From a virus, in the IMG/VR virus record IMGVR_UViG_3300034082_000594, positions 1 to 31,568 of that record: DNA of 31,568 nt; one strand, 5' to 3'. The notes under the pieces are model-generated. The model was given only the letters and a program-made list of their open reading frames with translations, had not been told where the DNA came from and did no database searches. This document shows, in pieces, positions 10,297-18,158 of this stretch. The translations under genes and the position numbers were made by a program. How positions within the stretch are numbered: the first letter of the stretch is position 1; each line of letters starts with the position of its first letter.

Positions 10297-12488
10297 AAAA
10301 TTAATCCTTTAGCCATTTCAAATTTATTAATAATATTTATATAACCTAATGCACTTGGATTATTTCCTGCGGTTATACTACCGTTGAATTTAATAGATAC
10401 ATTTGCAAGGGTTCCTGCCATTGTCAATCCAGTTATTATTCCTGTTTGATCGCTACCAGTGACTACAAATCCTTGATGTTGTGGTGATAGTGACACCTTT
10501 GCACCAAGATATAGATATTGTGGATTTTGAATTGCTACAGTATATATATAATTATTTGTAGTATTGGAAGTTATTGTTCCACTTGTTATATTTCCATCGT
10601 TTATCCATTCTTCTAAGTATACTAGATAAACCAATCCGATGTGATTCGAATTTATGACACGTAGTGTGTCGTAACTATATGTTGTTCTGATTTTTTCTAT
10701 ATCTGCTGCCAATATGGTGAATTGGAATTCTCCATTTGTTGGATCAATGCCAACAGTTTTATTTACAAATGATACGTCTGTTATTTTATTATATAAGTTT
10801 TCTACACCAACATCATTTTTTGATAATTTCCAAACTTCATATTGAACATTTCCATATTCACTACTAACTGCTTGATTGCTAGTTAATAGATTAAAGTTTT
10901 CTCCATTTTCTTGATATGTATGTTTATCGCTTGTATAGTCTACTGAAGCAGAATTCGTTGGTAGTTTTATATTTACGCTATCATACGAAGTATTAAATAT
11001 ATCGGGACTTGGTAAGAATTCTTCTGCTGGACCCATTAACACATTTGGTGAAGATATAAAAAATCTACTTCCATATGAAAATATACCATTTCCACAATTT
11101 TGTATTATGTTATTTGCTATTACACCTTTGTATACTATACTAGTATCTATGTGATCAGAAAAGTTTTCAATTCTGTTTGAAGTTATTGAAACATTTTTAC
11201 TTTCTGCAAAATCTATAGGTTTAAAATTATATCTATCAGTTAATCCACTATTACGCAATTCACTTATAAATATTTGGATATTGTCTGATTCTGGTGCATA
11301 AACTCCACCTGCTATTATATTATATATTTTAGAATTAAAAATCTTACAATCTACTGATTCACTTCCCCAATTTATTGCATAGTTAAGAGAGTCATCTGTC
11401 ATATCATTTACCAAAAATTGATTTGTCATATTTCCATCTATAATTATGTTAGATATAGTATTGGTTGCTATTGTGCCTATACTTTTAAAAATAATATTAT
11501 TATGGTATACATTGAAATATGCACCACTCCATGGTAGTTTTTTTAATTCAGATGAATTTGGTGTTCCAGTTAAATTAAAGTTTTGTGGAAGATTTATTCC
11601 AGCAACTACATATGTTTTGTCTAATAAAATTAAATTATTTTTTCCAGAAACATTAGAAGTTGTTATTAAATTTTGAAGATATTCTGTATCATTATGCGAT
11701 ATATTTACAGTTAATGAAGTTGGATCAATGCTAACTGAACTAGATATGACTATTTTAGAATTATCTGTATCAATACTACTTATTACTGCATCTACCCATC
11801 CTAGTTTTGCTGTGGTAGGTGGAGTATGAGAAAAATGAATTACATCTGTTGGTAATACATTATCTGCTTCTGTTTTACCACTCCATGATGTATAATCAAA
11901 AAGATAATAATCAATATATGAATTATTTTCTAAATCCTTTGGTCCCAATACAGAAACCAATTTCCATGATCCCAAAGCAGTAATACGTCTATATAATAGT
12001 ATTCCTTTTCCCAAAGGTTTATTACTAAATGTTAATGTAATAAATTGGTTTACTCCAAAACTATTCAACGCAAAAAGCACATTTATGTTAATAATTGGAC
12101 TAGCAGGTGAAATTTCTCCTGTATTTAAATTAAATTCTGCTATTCTATAAGAAAAAGTAGTAGTAGAACTTGTGGTAACTGGCGGTTGTACTGCTGCAGT
12201 TAATGTAGTTGATATTGAAGGAATCGTAGTATTACTAGTTGCATCTGATGCACCGTAAATTCTTATTTTTTGACCAGTTTCAAATTTATCTATAAATTCA
12301 ACATTTGCTAATGTTGTACTTTGATTGCTTAATGATGGTTCAAATACTGCACTACATTTTATTATACTATCAGTTGCTCCACCTCCAAGAAATATACTAC
12401 CAGATGGTGCATTAATATTACCTGATAGTTCTATATCACCATTTACAAAAATACTTTGATTAAAACGAGTTTGATTTTGCGAAACCAT
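10293..12488 (-). CDS. Fibre/spike protein with beta-helix-like region
   Basis: This encodes 731 residues starting at an ATG at 12488, with an AGAGGAA ribosome site (12497-12503) and a late-type promoter just upstream. The N-terminus (TRFNQSIFVNGDIELSGNI) resembles the short beta-rich attachment segments of phage fibre proteins. Residues of about 337-477 contain a run of short Ile/Asn-rich strands such as NTISNIIIDGN, VDCKIFNSKIYNIIAGGVYA, KNVSITSNRIENF and YKGVIANNIIQNCGNGI. This is the pattern of a right-handed parallel beta-helix, as in pectate-lyase-like tail spikes. No catalytic residues can be assigned. It is the first gene of the tail operon and its stop overlaps the start of the 1382-residue gene. 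I infer a receptor-binding or polysaccharide-interacting structural protein. The fold call rests on sequence pattern alone. Confidence 0.65.
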   Translation of the reverse strand: MVSQNQTRFNQSIFVNGDIELSGNINAPSGSIFLGGGATDSIIKCSAVFEPSLSNQSTTLANVEFIDKFETGQKIRIYGASDATSNTTIPSISTTLTAAVQPPVTTSSTTTFSYRIAEFNLNTGEISPASPIININVLFALNSFGVNQFITLTFSNKPLGKGILLYRRITALGSWKLVSVLGPKDLENNSYIDYYLFDYTSWSGKTEADNVLPTDVIHFSHTPPTTAKLGWVDAVISSIDTDNSKIVISSSVSIDPTSLTVNISHNDTEYLQNLITTSNVSGKNNLILLDKTYVVAGINLPQNFNLTGTPNSSELKKLPWSGAYFNVYHNNIIFKSIGTIATNTISNIIIDGNMTNQFLVNDMTDDSLNYAINWGSESVDCKIFNSKIYNIIAGGVYAPESDNIQIFISELRNSGLTDRYNFKPIDFAESKNVSITSNRIENFSDHIDTSIVYKGVIANNIIQNCGNGIFSYGSRFFISSPNVLMGPAEEFLPSPDIFNTSYDSVNIKLPTNSASVDYTSDKHTYQENGENFNLLTSNQAVSSEYGNVQYEVWKLSKNDVGVENLYNKITDVSFVNKTVGIDPTNGEFQFTILAADIEKIRTTYSYDTLRVINSNHIGLVYLVYLEEWINDGNITSGTITSNTTNNYIYTVAIQNPQYLYLGAKVSLSPQHQGFVVTGSDQTGIITGLTMAGTLANVSIKFNGSITAGNNPSALGYINIINKFEMAKGLIL

Positions 12489-12513
12489 TAAATTAATTCC
12501 TCTATTATTAGTC

Positions 12514-12521
12514 TATTTATG
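12514..12521 (-). promoter_or_regulatory. Late-type promoter CATAAATA for the tail operon
   Basis: On the minus strand the sequence reads CATAAATA, seven of eight matches to the T4 late element TATAAATA. It lies 26 bases upstream of the ATG at 12488. The expected start point (about 12507) falls just before the AGAGGAA ribosome site, the short-leader arrangement typical of T4 late genes. One mismatch lowers certainty. Confidence 0.5.
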
Positions 12522-12535
12522 CAAAATATTATTTG

Positions 12536-13906
12536 TCAATATTTTATTATATATTCAAACACTAAATTACCACATCCCCAATATCTTCTATATCCAGAAT
12601 TCATCATGTTATCTCGTTCGCTCACGTTAGGGTCATATGTATCTCCTACTATGCTTTGTAATTTAGTTTTATGTTGTGTTTGATATCTTGAATATATAGT
12701 GTTTTTGTTAAACCATATATAATCTGGATTACTTATTTTTATTAGATTGAAACCTATTTGTTTATAACTATTTCCATTACTGTAAGAACGATTACAGTAT
12801 GAAATTATTGATTTTTTAAAATCATAATATTTTATTGCATGTAGCAACATTCGGTTCATGCCGCCTATTATAGTATAATTTTTTAATGAACACATACGAT
12901 ATAATTCAATTCCATCACCAAATCTGTTTTTACCAAAACACATAATAGAAACCAGTTTATTTTCGTAAAGTAAACCAACTCTAAGTTTACTTGGAACATA
13001 TCCTTGAATATGATTTTCAATTAAGAATTTTTTATATATATTATTTGGTATATCAAATGTAATGCTACATTTTCTTGCATATATTTTTTCAGTTAAACCT
13101 AATTTAGATTTTATCATTGATTTAACTATTTCTTGATTATTATTCCAATCATTGTCTGTTATATGCAATAATATCATTCCAGAGTTTTCACATTTTTCTG
13201 TTTTTCTTAGATGATATTTTTTATCTTCAATTAATAATCCGTTTTCATCAAAATCATTTTTTCCATAAGAATGCCAATATAGCCCATTATGTTCTATTGC
13301 TACTTTTTTACTAGGTACAAAAATGTCTAATTCACTTCCGATAACACTAGTATCATTTTCAAATATATCAAGTTTTAATTCATTTTTTATGAATTCTTTA
13401 ATTGCTCTTTCTTCTTTACTAGTTTTAGTATATTGCCGTATAGATATTCCATTATCCAATAATCTTAATTTTATAGTTCTTGGATTTACGTTTAATTCAA
13501 GCGATATATCTTCTAATGATCTTTGGTTTTCGATATATTCTTTTTTAAGAAAGTCAATGTCATTTATTTTTAATACGGTGTTATATGGTATATGTGCAGA
13601 TTGTGTGTTTTTCTTTCTTTCGATATTATGTTTTTCTAACCAATAGCATACTTTTTGCTTTGTGGTTTTATTTTCTTCTGCAATTTGAATTGTGCTTTTG
13701 TTTTCAACAAAGTATTGGTTATACAACCACATGTAATCTTTTAAATTAGATGATAAAATATTGTTTATTTTGGTTATCTCAAACTTTTTTAGATATTTCC
13801 ATATACAAGCTTCGCTTACGTTTTGATCAATTGATATTTCACCTTGCGTTTTATTTTTATTAACATATTGATCATACAACCATTCTTTATTTTTATATAA
13901 ACTCAT
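12536..13906 (-). CDS. Free-standing homing endonuclease, Vsr-like EDxHD type
   Basis: This encodes 456 residues starting at an ATG at 13906, six bases after an AAGGA ribosome site. Residues 1-155 hold three repeated helix-turn-helix-like modules (around W9-F42, W60-I95 and F119-I154), each ending in a short helix, presumably for DNA reading. Residues of about 165-255 form a Vsr/EDxHD-type nuclease core: E192-L-D194-I-F, then IEHNGLYWHS (H206, H212), YHLRKTEKC (H232) and LLHITDNDW (H248, D253). The rest is the C-terminal domain common in phage homing enzymes, with FGKNRF, GGMNRMLLHAI, YCNRSYSNG and a final GYRRYWGCG. It lies between the tail operon and the capsid gene terminator without disrupting either. 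I infer that it cleaves a site near gene 23 in sibling phages and spreads by repair. The family is recognised from motifs; the target is not known. Confidence 0.85.
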   Translation of the reverse strand: MSLYKNKEWLYDQYVNKNKTQGEISIDQNVSEACIWKYLKKFEITKINNILSSNLKDYMWLYNQYFVENKSTIQIAEENKTTKQKVCYWLEKHNIERKKNTQSAHIPYNTVLKINDIDFLKKEYIENQRSLEDISLELNVNPRTIKLRLLDNGISIRQYTKTSKEERAIKEFIKNELKLDIFENDTSVIGSELDIFVPSKKVAIEHNGLYWHSYGKNDFDENGLLIEDKKYHLRKTEKCENSGMILLHITDNDWNNNQEIVKSMIKSKLGLTEKIYARKCSITFDIPNNIYKKFLIENHIQGYVPSKLRVGLLYENKLVSIMCFGKNRFGDGIELYRMCSLKNYTIIGGMNRMLLHAIKYYDFKKSIISYCNRSYSNGNSYKQIGFNLIKISNPDYIWFNKNTIYSRYQTQHKTKLQSIVGDTYDPNVSERDNMMNSGYRRYWGCGNLVFEYIIKY

Positions 13907-13939
13907 AATTAGTCCTTGTATATTAACATATGAAGTATA

Positions 13940-13968
13940 TTCATAACATATCTATATATATTTGTCAA
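13940..13968 (-). promoter_or_regulatory. Sigma70-like promoter for the homing endonuclease gene
   Basis: On the minus strand a perfect -35 box TTGACA (13963-13968) is followed by 17 bases and a weaker -10 box TATGAA (13940-13945). It lies downstream of the capsid terminator and about 35 bases upstream of the endonuclease start at 13906. This implies expression by unmodified host polymerase, probably early in infection. A weaker -10 candidate, TATACT, lies at non-ideal spacing a few bases further on. Confidence 0.55.
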
Positions 13969-13978
13969 GGATAAAATA

Positions 13979-14002
13979 AAAAACGCCCCGAAGGGCGTTT
14001 TT
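13979..14002 (-). terminator. Intrinsic terminator after gp23, UUCG tetraloop
   Basis: A ten-base stem (AAAAACGCCC with GGGCGTTTTT) closes a TTCG loop on the minus strand, giving the very stable C(UUCG)G tetraloop. It is followed by a T-rich tail, TTTTTTATTTT. It sits 24 bases after the gp23 stop codon and isolates capsid transcription from the homing endonuclease gene downstream. Confidence 0.9.
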
Positions 14003-14026
14003 AATATTTTTCTGTGTCACTTCATA

Positions 14027-15184
14027 TTAGAAGAATGATAGATTACCAGTTGTTACTGCTATCTTGTTTAGATAGTCAGCAGCGTTACCAAGCGATGAAG
14101 CTGCGTTTGTTAGTTCAACATATCCATAACGTGTCATAAAACCAACAGTTGGTTCAAAAGTATTTGGATCAAGAACAGTTCCAGTACTCATTAGAGGAAT
14201 ATATGGGCAATAGAATGCAGCAGCATCCGCTTCGCTTGATCCCTTATAACCGACTAGAATAGTGTCGTCGGTTGCATACTGGTTAACATAAACTTTCATT
14301 ACGTTGTTTAGAGTTCCAACTAGTTTGGTGTTTGTTGGGGCTTCGAATGCACCTTCTGTAGTTCTTGCGAATGCAGAAGTAGTTGCAGACTGTAGAACAG
14401 TTAGCATACTTGGGCTAACAACCAACCAGTTACCAGCACCACGACGTGTGCGGGCAGCAATGTCGTTTGCCGCTTTATTGATTAGAACTGCAAGTGCAGC
14501 ATGTTCGTCACCAACGAATGTAGCAGTTCCACTTACTGCACCTTGGTCAAAGGTGTATGCTGCGGTGCCAGCTAATGATGAAAGTGAAGCAAGAATTTCT
14601 TGGTCAATTTCAGTGGTGATTTCTGTTGCTAAAGCAGCCATTATTTCTGCTTCAACATCAATGCCGTGCATTGCTTGTGCATCCTGTGCAGCTTCAAATG
14701 TCCAACGTGCTGACAACTTACGAGTTTTTGCTTCGACAGTTTGCTTCACGATTTGGATATTCAACTTACGACCAGCAACACCTTCCAATGTGCTTGTTGC
14801 AGTTGCTCTACCAGTTGCAGCATCACCAGCATATCCGTTAGCGATTGCGAATGGTGATAGTGCTTCTTGTCCAGCAGTAACGCCAGCGGCACTTTCTGCA
14901 TAACGAACACGTAGTGTGTGGATTTGTCCAACTGGACCAGTCATTGGTTGAACGCCGACTAGTTCGTTTGCAATAACAGTTGGCATAACACGACGAATAA
15001 CAGGTAGAATTACCTTGTTTAATGTCGCTACGTTACCAGCCATAGTTGCACCAGTTGATGCACTTTCCATAAGTGATCTTTTAGTGTTTTCTAAAACAGC
15101 TTCCATAACTGTTTTACGATTTCCTGTCAGCCCGTCAGTTAGTGCTTCTTTAGTAGCTGACCAATGTTCAAATAGATTTGCCAT
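14027..15184 (-). CDS. gp23: Major capsid protein gp23
   Basis: This encodes 385 residues. The start at 15184 follows a TAAGGAG site that also contains the stop codon of gene 22. It is the hexameric shell protein of T4-type heads. The conserved block LPVIRRVMPTVIANELVGVQ, followed by PMTGPVGQIHTLRVRY, is a family hallmark. T4 gp23 is 521 residues and loses 65 on maturation, so this version is short and may lack the insertion domain. A probable gp21 cleavage site fitting the (L/I)-x-E pattern is L38-M39-E40, just before S41. Codon use is visibly richer in GC (many GCA, GCT, GTT and ACT codons) than the neighbouring tail genes, as expected for the most abundant virion protein. It is the last gene of the capsid operon and is followed by a strong terminator. 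Confidence 0.95.
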   Translation of the reverse strand: MANLFEHWSATKEALTDGLTGNRKTVMEAVLENTKRSLMESASTGATMAGNVATLNKVILPVIRRVMPTVIANELVGVQPMTGPVGQIHTLRVRYAESAAGVTAGQEALSPFAIANGYAGDAATGRATATSTLEGVAGRKLNIQIVKQTVEAKTRKLSARWTFEAAQDAQAMHGIDVEAEIMAALATEITTEIDQEILASLSSLAGTAAYTFDQGAVSGTATFVGDEHAALAVLINKAANDIAARTRRGAGNWLVVSPSMLTVLQSATTSAFARTTEGAFEAPTNTKLVGTLNNVMKVYVNQYATDDTILVGYKGSSEADAAAFYCPYIPLMSTGTVLDPNTFEPTVGFMTRYGYVELTNAASSLGNAADYLNKIAVTTGNLSFF

Positions 15185-15194
15185 ATTTTTCTCC

Positions 15195-16295
15195 TTAGCT
15201 AAGTCCTGCTAATTTTTTGATTCTAATAATTTCGGCGGAACCTTCAGTCTCGGTCTGGGTTCTTGAAGCTCTATCCCCGGTAATAACTGTAGTCATTTCG
15301 GTTAGCTTTGCCTTGCTCTGTGAAGTTTTTACTTTTTCTGACAACACAGTTGGCAGATACTTGTCATATGCATCGCGTAGTTTTTCTGTTTTCACAGACT
15401 CTAACAACGAATTCATTACTTCACGTTGATCCTTGTTTAATGGATTAAGCATTTCGTTCATGATTGCTTTACGATTGCTTAAATCTTTTGCGATTTTAGT
15501 TTCACGCTTTGCTTCCATGATTGCTTTATCTTTATTTACAAGAATTTTTTGATTCTCATCAAGTTTAGATTTAATTTGTTTAACTTGACGCGAAAGTTTT
15601 GAAACTTGAGTTCCTTCACTCATTGCACTAGTCATAAATTCGGCTGCGAAAGTTTCGAAAATCTTTCTACCAAAATTATTTTCTTTTGCTGCACGAATAT
15701 CTTCTTTTAGGACATTTATTTCGCCGCGTAGTGCACTTTCAATAAGCTTTTCCGCTTTAGCAGCAGCGTTCTTTACGAATTGTGCTTTTGCTTCTGCAAT
15801 TATTTGCTTACCTTCTTTAACCATACGTATTCTTTGCTCTACAAGAGCCTTTTTATCTATATGGAATTCATTTAATTCTTCTGTTAGTTTATGTAATACA
15901 AACTCTTCGAGTTTACCGAAGTTAGCCTTTTGGGCTTTTCTGTCGTCTCTCAGTTCAGTAACTTCTTTTGCCAAAGCTTCTACGATTTTCTTATCTAATG
16001 ATTTAGTATGCTCGCTTATTGCTTTTTTATAAGATATTTTTTCTTCACGTAGTGCTTTTTTATCATTTGCAAATTCAACCAATTCTGATTTAATTGCATC
16101 TGCAAGCATTGCGTCCATAGCTTCTACGATTTGCGATTTGTCATTTTCATAACGATTGGCAAATTCTTCACGTAGTTCTGCAGTAATTTCTTCACGCATG
16201 TCTGCTAATTTTGCATTCCATGCTTCCGAAACCGAAGTTCTTACTTCTTCTGAGAGAAGTTCTGAGTTCAATATTTTTTCAAATGTTTGAGCCAT
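15195..16295 (-). CDS. gp22: Prohead core scaffolding protein gp22
   Basis: This encodes 366 residues. The frame extends upstream to 16391, but I place the start at the ATG at 16295 (MAQTFEKIL). That ATG overlaps the gp21 stop (TAATG) and has a GGGGAG ribosome site. The protein is almost wholly charged and alpha-helical, rich in Lys, Glu and Ala, with long coiled-coil stretches and no enzymatic motif. The segment ELVEFANDKKALREE is characteristic of the T4 gp22 family. It forms the internal core around which gp23 assembles and is then degraded by gp21. Many L/I-x-E tripeptides, the known gp21 cleavage pattern, are scattered along it. Placement between genes 21 and 23 matches T4. Confidence 0.92.
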   Translation of the reverse strand: MAQTFEKILNSELLSEEVRTSVSEAWNAKLADMREEITAELREEFANRYENDKSQIVEAMDAMLADAIKSELVEFANDKKALREEKISYKKAISEHTKSLDKKIVEALAKEVTELRDDRKAQKANFGKLEEFVLHKLTEELNEFHIDKKALVEQRIRMVKEGKQIIAEAKAQFVKNAAAKAEKLIESALRGEINVLKEDIRAAKENNFGRKIFETFAAEFMTSAMSEGTQVSKLSRQVKQIKSKLDENQKILVNKDKAIMEAKRETKIAKDLSNRKAIMNEMLNPLNKDQREVMNSLLESVKTEKLRDAYDKYLPTVLSEKVKTSQSKAKLTEMTTVITGDRASRTQTETEGSAEIIRIKKLAGLS

Positions 16296-16930
16296 TATTT
16301 TCTCCCCAGGTCTCTTATGAACTTTACGACCTCTTCTTGGAGGTAGCGTTGTGCTCTGGAATCGTGTTTTACCGCAGTAGCAACATCCCACATAACATTT
16401 CCTCTACGATGATTCATGAGTTGTTCATAAATCGGTGTAGGATATGCTTCGGGGGCACTTGGATTTGCTACAATATCGACAGTAATAATTTCAAAATTAC
16501 TAACCTGTCCATTTGCATCAACGTCGCCACTGCCACGAGAACTAACACCTAATTTGACACCACTTTCCAATAGTGTCTTGCAAACATTGCCCATTGGGGT
16601 AGGCAACATTTTTAATTTACCAATGCCATCATTTCCGTTCATATTCATGTCAACAATGACATGAGACACACGGTCAAGATTTATATTAAGGTCTTCGGGA
16701 TGATCTGCCTCACCAAGAACACTATATCCGTTAGTAATACGCTCTTTGAGTGTTTTTACTGCCATGTTAATTTCATTAACTGGATATACTCTTTGGTTTT
16801 GGTTTTTTACACCACCTTGTATGAAAATACCACGCATATATAAATCTTTTCCTCCACTGCCATTGTCAGCGGATTCTGTAATTATGTTTGCAGAAGCAGG
16901 TTCAATAAATTCTCTTAGTGGTGTGATCAT
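16295..16930 (-). CDS. gp21: Prohead maturation protease gp21
   Basis: This encodes 211 residues from an ATG at 16930; a GTG immediately upstream (16933) could also serve, as both lie in range of the AAGGGA site. It is a serine protease of the T4 gp21 family that cleaves the scaffold and capsid proteins inside the prohead. Visible hallmarks are GEADHPEDL with the catalytic-type His (about residue 77), GVSSRGSG with the catalytic-type Ser (about 130/131), and downstream VDIVANPSAPEAY. The N-terminal part with Y-M-R-G-I-F and the NQNQRVYP element also fits the family. Its stop overlaps the start of gene 22, so the two are probably translationally coupled. Length matches T4 gp21 (about 212). Confidence 0.95.
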   Translation of the reverse strand: MITPLREFIEPASANIITESADNGSGGKDLYMRGIFIQGGVKNQNQRVYPVNEINMAVKTLKERITNGYSVLGEADHPEDLNINLDRVSHVIVDMNMNGNDGIGKLKMLPTPMGNVCKTLLESGVKLGVSSRGSGDVDANGQVSNFEIITVDIVANPSAPEAYPTPIYEQLMNHRRGNVMWDVATAVKHDSRAQRYLQEEVVKFIRDLGRK

Positions 16931-16936
16931 CACAAA

Positions 16937-17776
16937 TTATCCCTTCATCTTACGAACTGATGCTGGTTTTAGTTTTGAGTCAACATCTTGTGGACCAGGG
17001 ACACCAATTGGTTTTGCTTTTATTGCTTTACCACCAGTTTCTTCGCTATTTTTAATAGCGTTTTTCATTGGGTTGCCTAGTTTATTAGAGTCTTTTACTT
17101 TTGCGAATGGTGATGCTTTACCATCGTCTCCACCTTTTAATTTAGGTGCAGAAATTTTGGTCAAGGTAGCACTTTCTTTGATTTCTTCTTCGCCTTCATC
17201 TTCTGATTTTTCTTCTGAACCATATTCATAGTCGTTAGCGTCGTATTCATCTTCGCTTTTTTCTTCTGAATTTGTTTCACCGACTAAATCAGCAAATGCT
17301 AGTTTTAATTCTTTCAATGCCTCTTCGACATTCATAAGTGCTTCGGCAGCAGGATTTTCACTACCTTCTGAATCCATGTCCATGTTCATTTCATCTTCTG
17401 AATCCATGTCCATGTCCATGTCCATGTCATCTTCTGGACCCATTTCGTCGCCCAAATCGACTTCTGAATCGAACTCGTCTTCATCTTCGCCTTGTTCATA
17501 CATTTCTTCATTGTCGATTTCGTCATTTAGACCCTCGACATCAAAATTGTTTGTATCTTTTTCTAAATCTTCTTCAGCATCGCTGGTGTCGAAATCATAT
17601 TCGTCATCCCAGTCAGCTTCGTTTAAATCACGCTCAATATCTTGATCTTCTTTGATCATATTAGCGTAAATCCTACGTGCTTTTTCAACAAAGATATCAT
17701 GAAGTAGCTCACTTGCTTTATCGCTCTCTTCATTTATCATAAGTTCAAGCACCTTTTCTAACTTTTGCTTGCTCAT
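16937..17776 (-). CDS. gp68: Acidic prohead core protein, gp68-like
   Basis: This encodes 279 residues from an ATG at 17776 with an AAGGAG site. The N-terminus (residues 1-45), with ELLHDIFVEKARRIYANMI, resembles the start of T4 gp68 and its relatives. It sits exactly where gene 68 lies in T4, before genes 21 and 22. T4 gp68 is about 141 residues; this one is doubled by a very acidic low-complexity middle (about residues 48-205) full of Asp, Glu and Ser, including tandem Met-Asp repeats. The C-terminal 70 residues are instead basic, rich in Lys, Gly and Pro. A role in the internal core, with later degradation by gp21, is expected. The expansion may help neutralise or exclude DNA, but that is speculation. 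Confidence 0.75.
   Translation of the reverse strand: MSKQKLEKVLELMINEESDKASELLHDIFVEKARRIYANMIKEDQDIERDLNEADWDDEYDFDTSDAEEDLEKDTNNFDVEGLNDEIDNEEMYEQGEDEDEFDSEVDLGDEMGPEDDMDMDMDMDSEDEMNMDMDSEGSENPAAEALMNVEEALKELKLAFADLVGETNSEEKSEDEYDANDYEYGSEEKSEDEGEEEIKESATLTKISAPKLKGGDDGKASPFAKVKDSNKLGNPMKNAIKNSEETGGKAIKAKPIGVPGPQDVDSKLKPASVRKMKG
17365..17430. repeat. Tandem hexamer repeat coding for Met-Asp
   Basis: Two copies of a segment beginning TTCTGAATCCATGTCCATG (17365 and 17395) contain tandem CCATGT/CCATGTC units, four in the second copy. They encode DMDMDMDMDSEDEMNMDMDSE-type runs in the core protein. This is a slippage-prone microsatellite inside a coding region, so copy number is likely to vary between relatives. 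Confidence 0.85.
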
Positions 17777-17891
17777 TTAAATACTCCTTAATGATTTTGA
17801 CACAGCCATGTCATTTCTCAATCTAATTTATTTAGGTATGTTGCAAAAAAACACTCTTAAATACCCAAAAAAACGATCTTTTTGTAAAAAC

Positions 17892-17916
17892 GTGCATAAT
17901 ATTAATTACTATGCAC
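17892..17916 (-). promoter_or_regulatory. Stem-loop at the predicted 5' end of the capsid operon mRNA
   Basis: On the minus strand GTGCATA (17910-17916) pairs perfectly with TATGCAC (17892-17898) around an 11-base loop. The predicted late start point (about 17918) lies two or three bases before the stem, so the hairpin would cap the 5' end of the mRNA, an arrangement known to slow decay. It is followed by GTTTTT, so weak termination of transcripts entering from the portal operon is an alternative. Confidence 0.5.
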
Positions 17917-17924
17917 ATCTGTTT

Positions 17925-17932
17925 TATTTATA
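17925..17932 (-). promoter_or_regulatory. T4-type late promoter TATAAATA for the capsid operon
   Basis: An exact match to the T4 late element on the minus strand, with no recognisable -35 box. It lies in the 172-base gap between the 69-residue gene and the gp68-like gene. It would drive 68-like, 21, 22 and 23 up to the terminator at 13979. The leader before the first ATG (17776) is about 140 bases, unusually long for a late gene. Confidence 0.8.
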
Positions 17933-17948
17933 GAATAATAAATACTTT

Positions 17949-18158
17949 TTAAATTCCTAGATCAGCTTCGCCTTCGGTACTACCATAAATCTTTTGTAGA
18001 CGTTCACGATGAACCTGATTTTCTAATTCTCTAAGTTCACGTAATTTTCTAAGCTTATTAAGATGCTTTAATGTAAGCCGTGGTCGCCTTACATCGTCAA
18101 CATTTCGTTTTGTATAATTATCATTCTCTGCATCATAATATTCGCGAATTATTTTCAT
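17949..18158 (-). CDS. Small basic protein between portal and core genes (gp67 position)
   Basis: This encodes 69 residues. The ATG at 18158 overlaps the portal stop (ATGA), which implies translational coupling. The sequence is highly charged and helical, with DDVRRPRLTLKHLNKLRKL as its core (about residues 21-39). In T4 the gene at this position is 67, an acidic prohead core protein of about 80 residues. This protein is basic, so orthology with gp67 is doubtful and I give no symbol. I recall similar small proteins next to gene 20 in other marine T4-type phages. A scaffold or portal-associated role is a guess from position only. Confidence 0.75.
   Translation of the reverse strand: MKIIREYYDAENDNYTKRNVDDVRRPRLTLKHLNKLRKLRELRELENQVHRERLQKIYGSTEGEADLGI

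Noticed and set aside
14304-14903. 199-codon open frame on the plus strand inside gp23
   Set aside because: Antisense shadow of a highly conserved capsid gene with strong codon bias; no start signal or family.
16295-16391. Upstream extension of gp22 (starting MGCCYCG...)
   Set aside because: This stretch lies within the gp21 coding region. The ATG at 16295 has a strong ribosome site and overlaps the gp21 stop.
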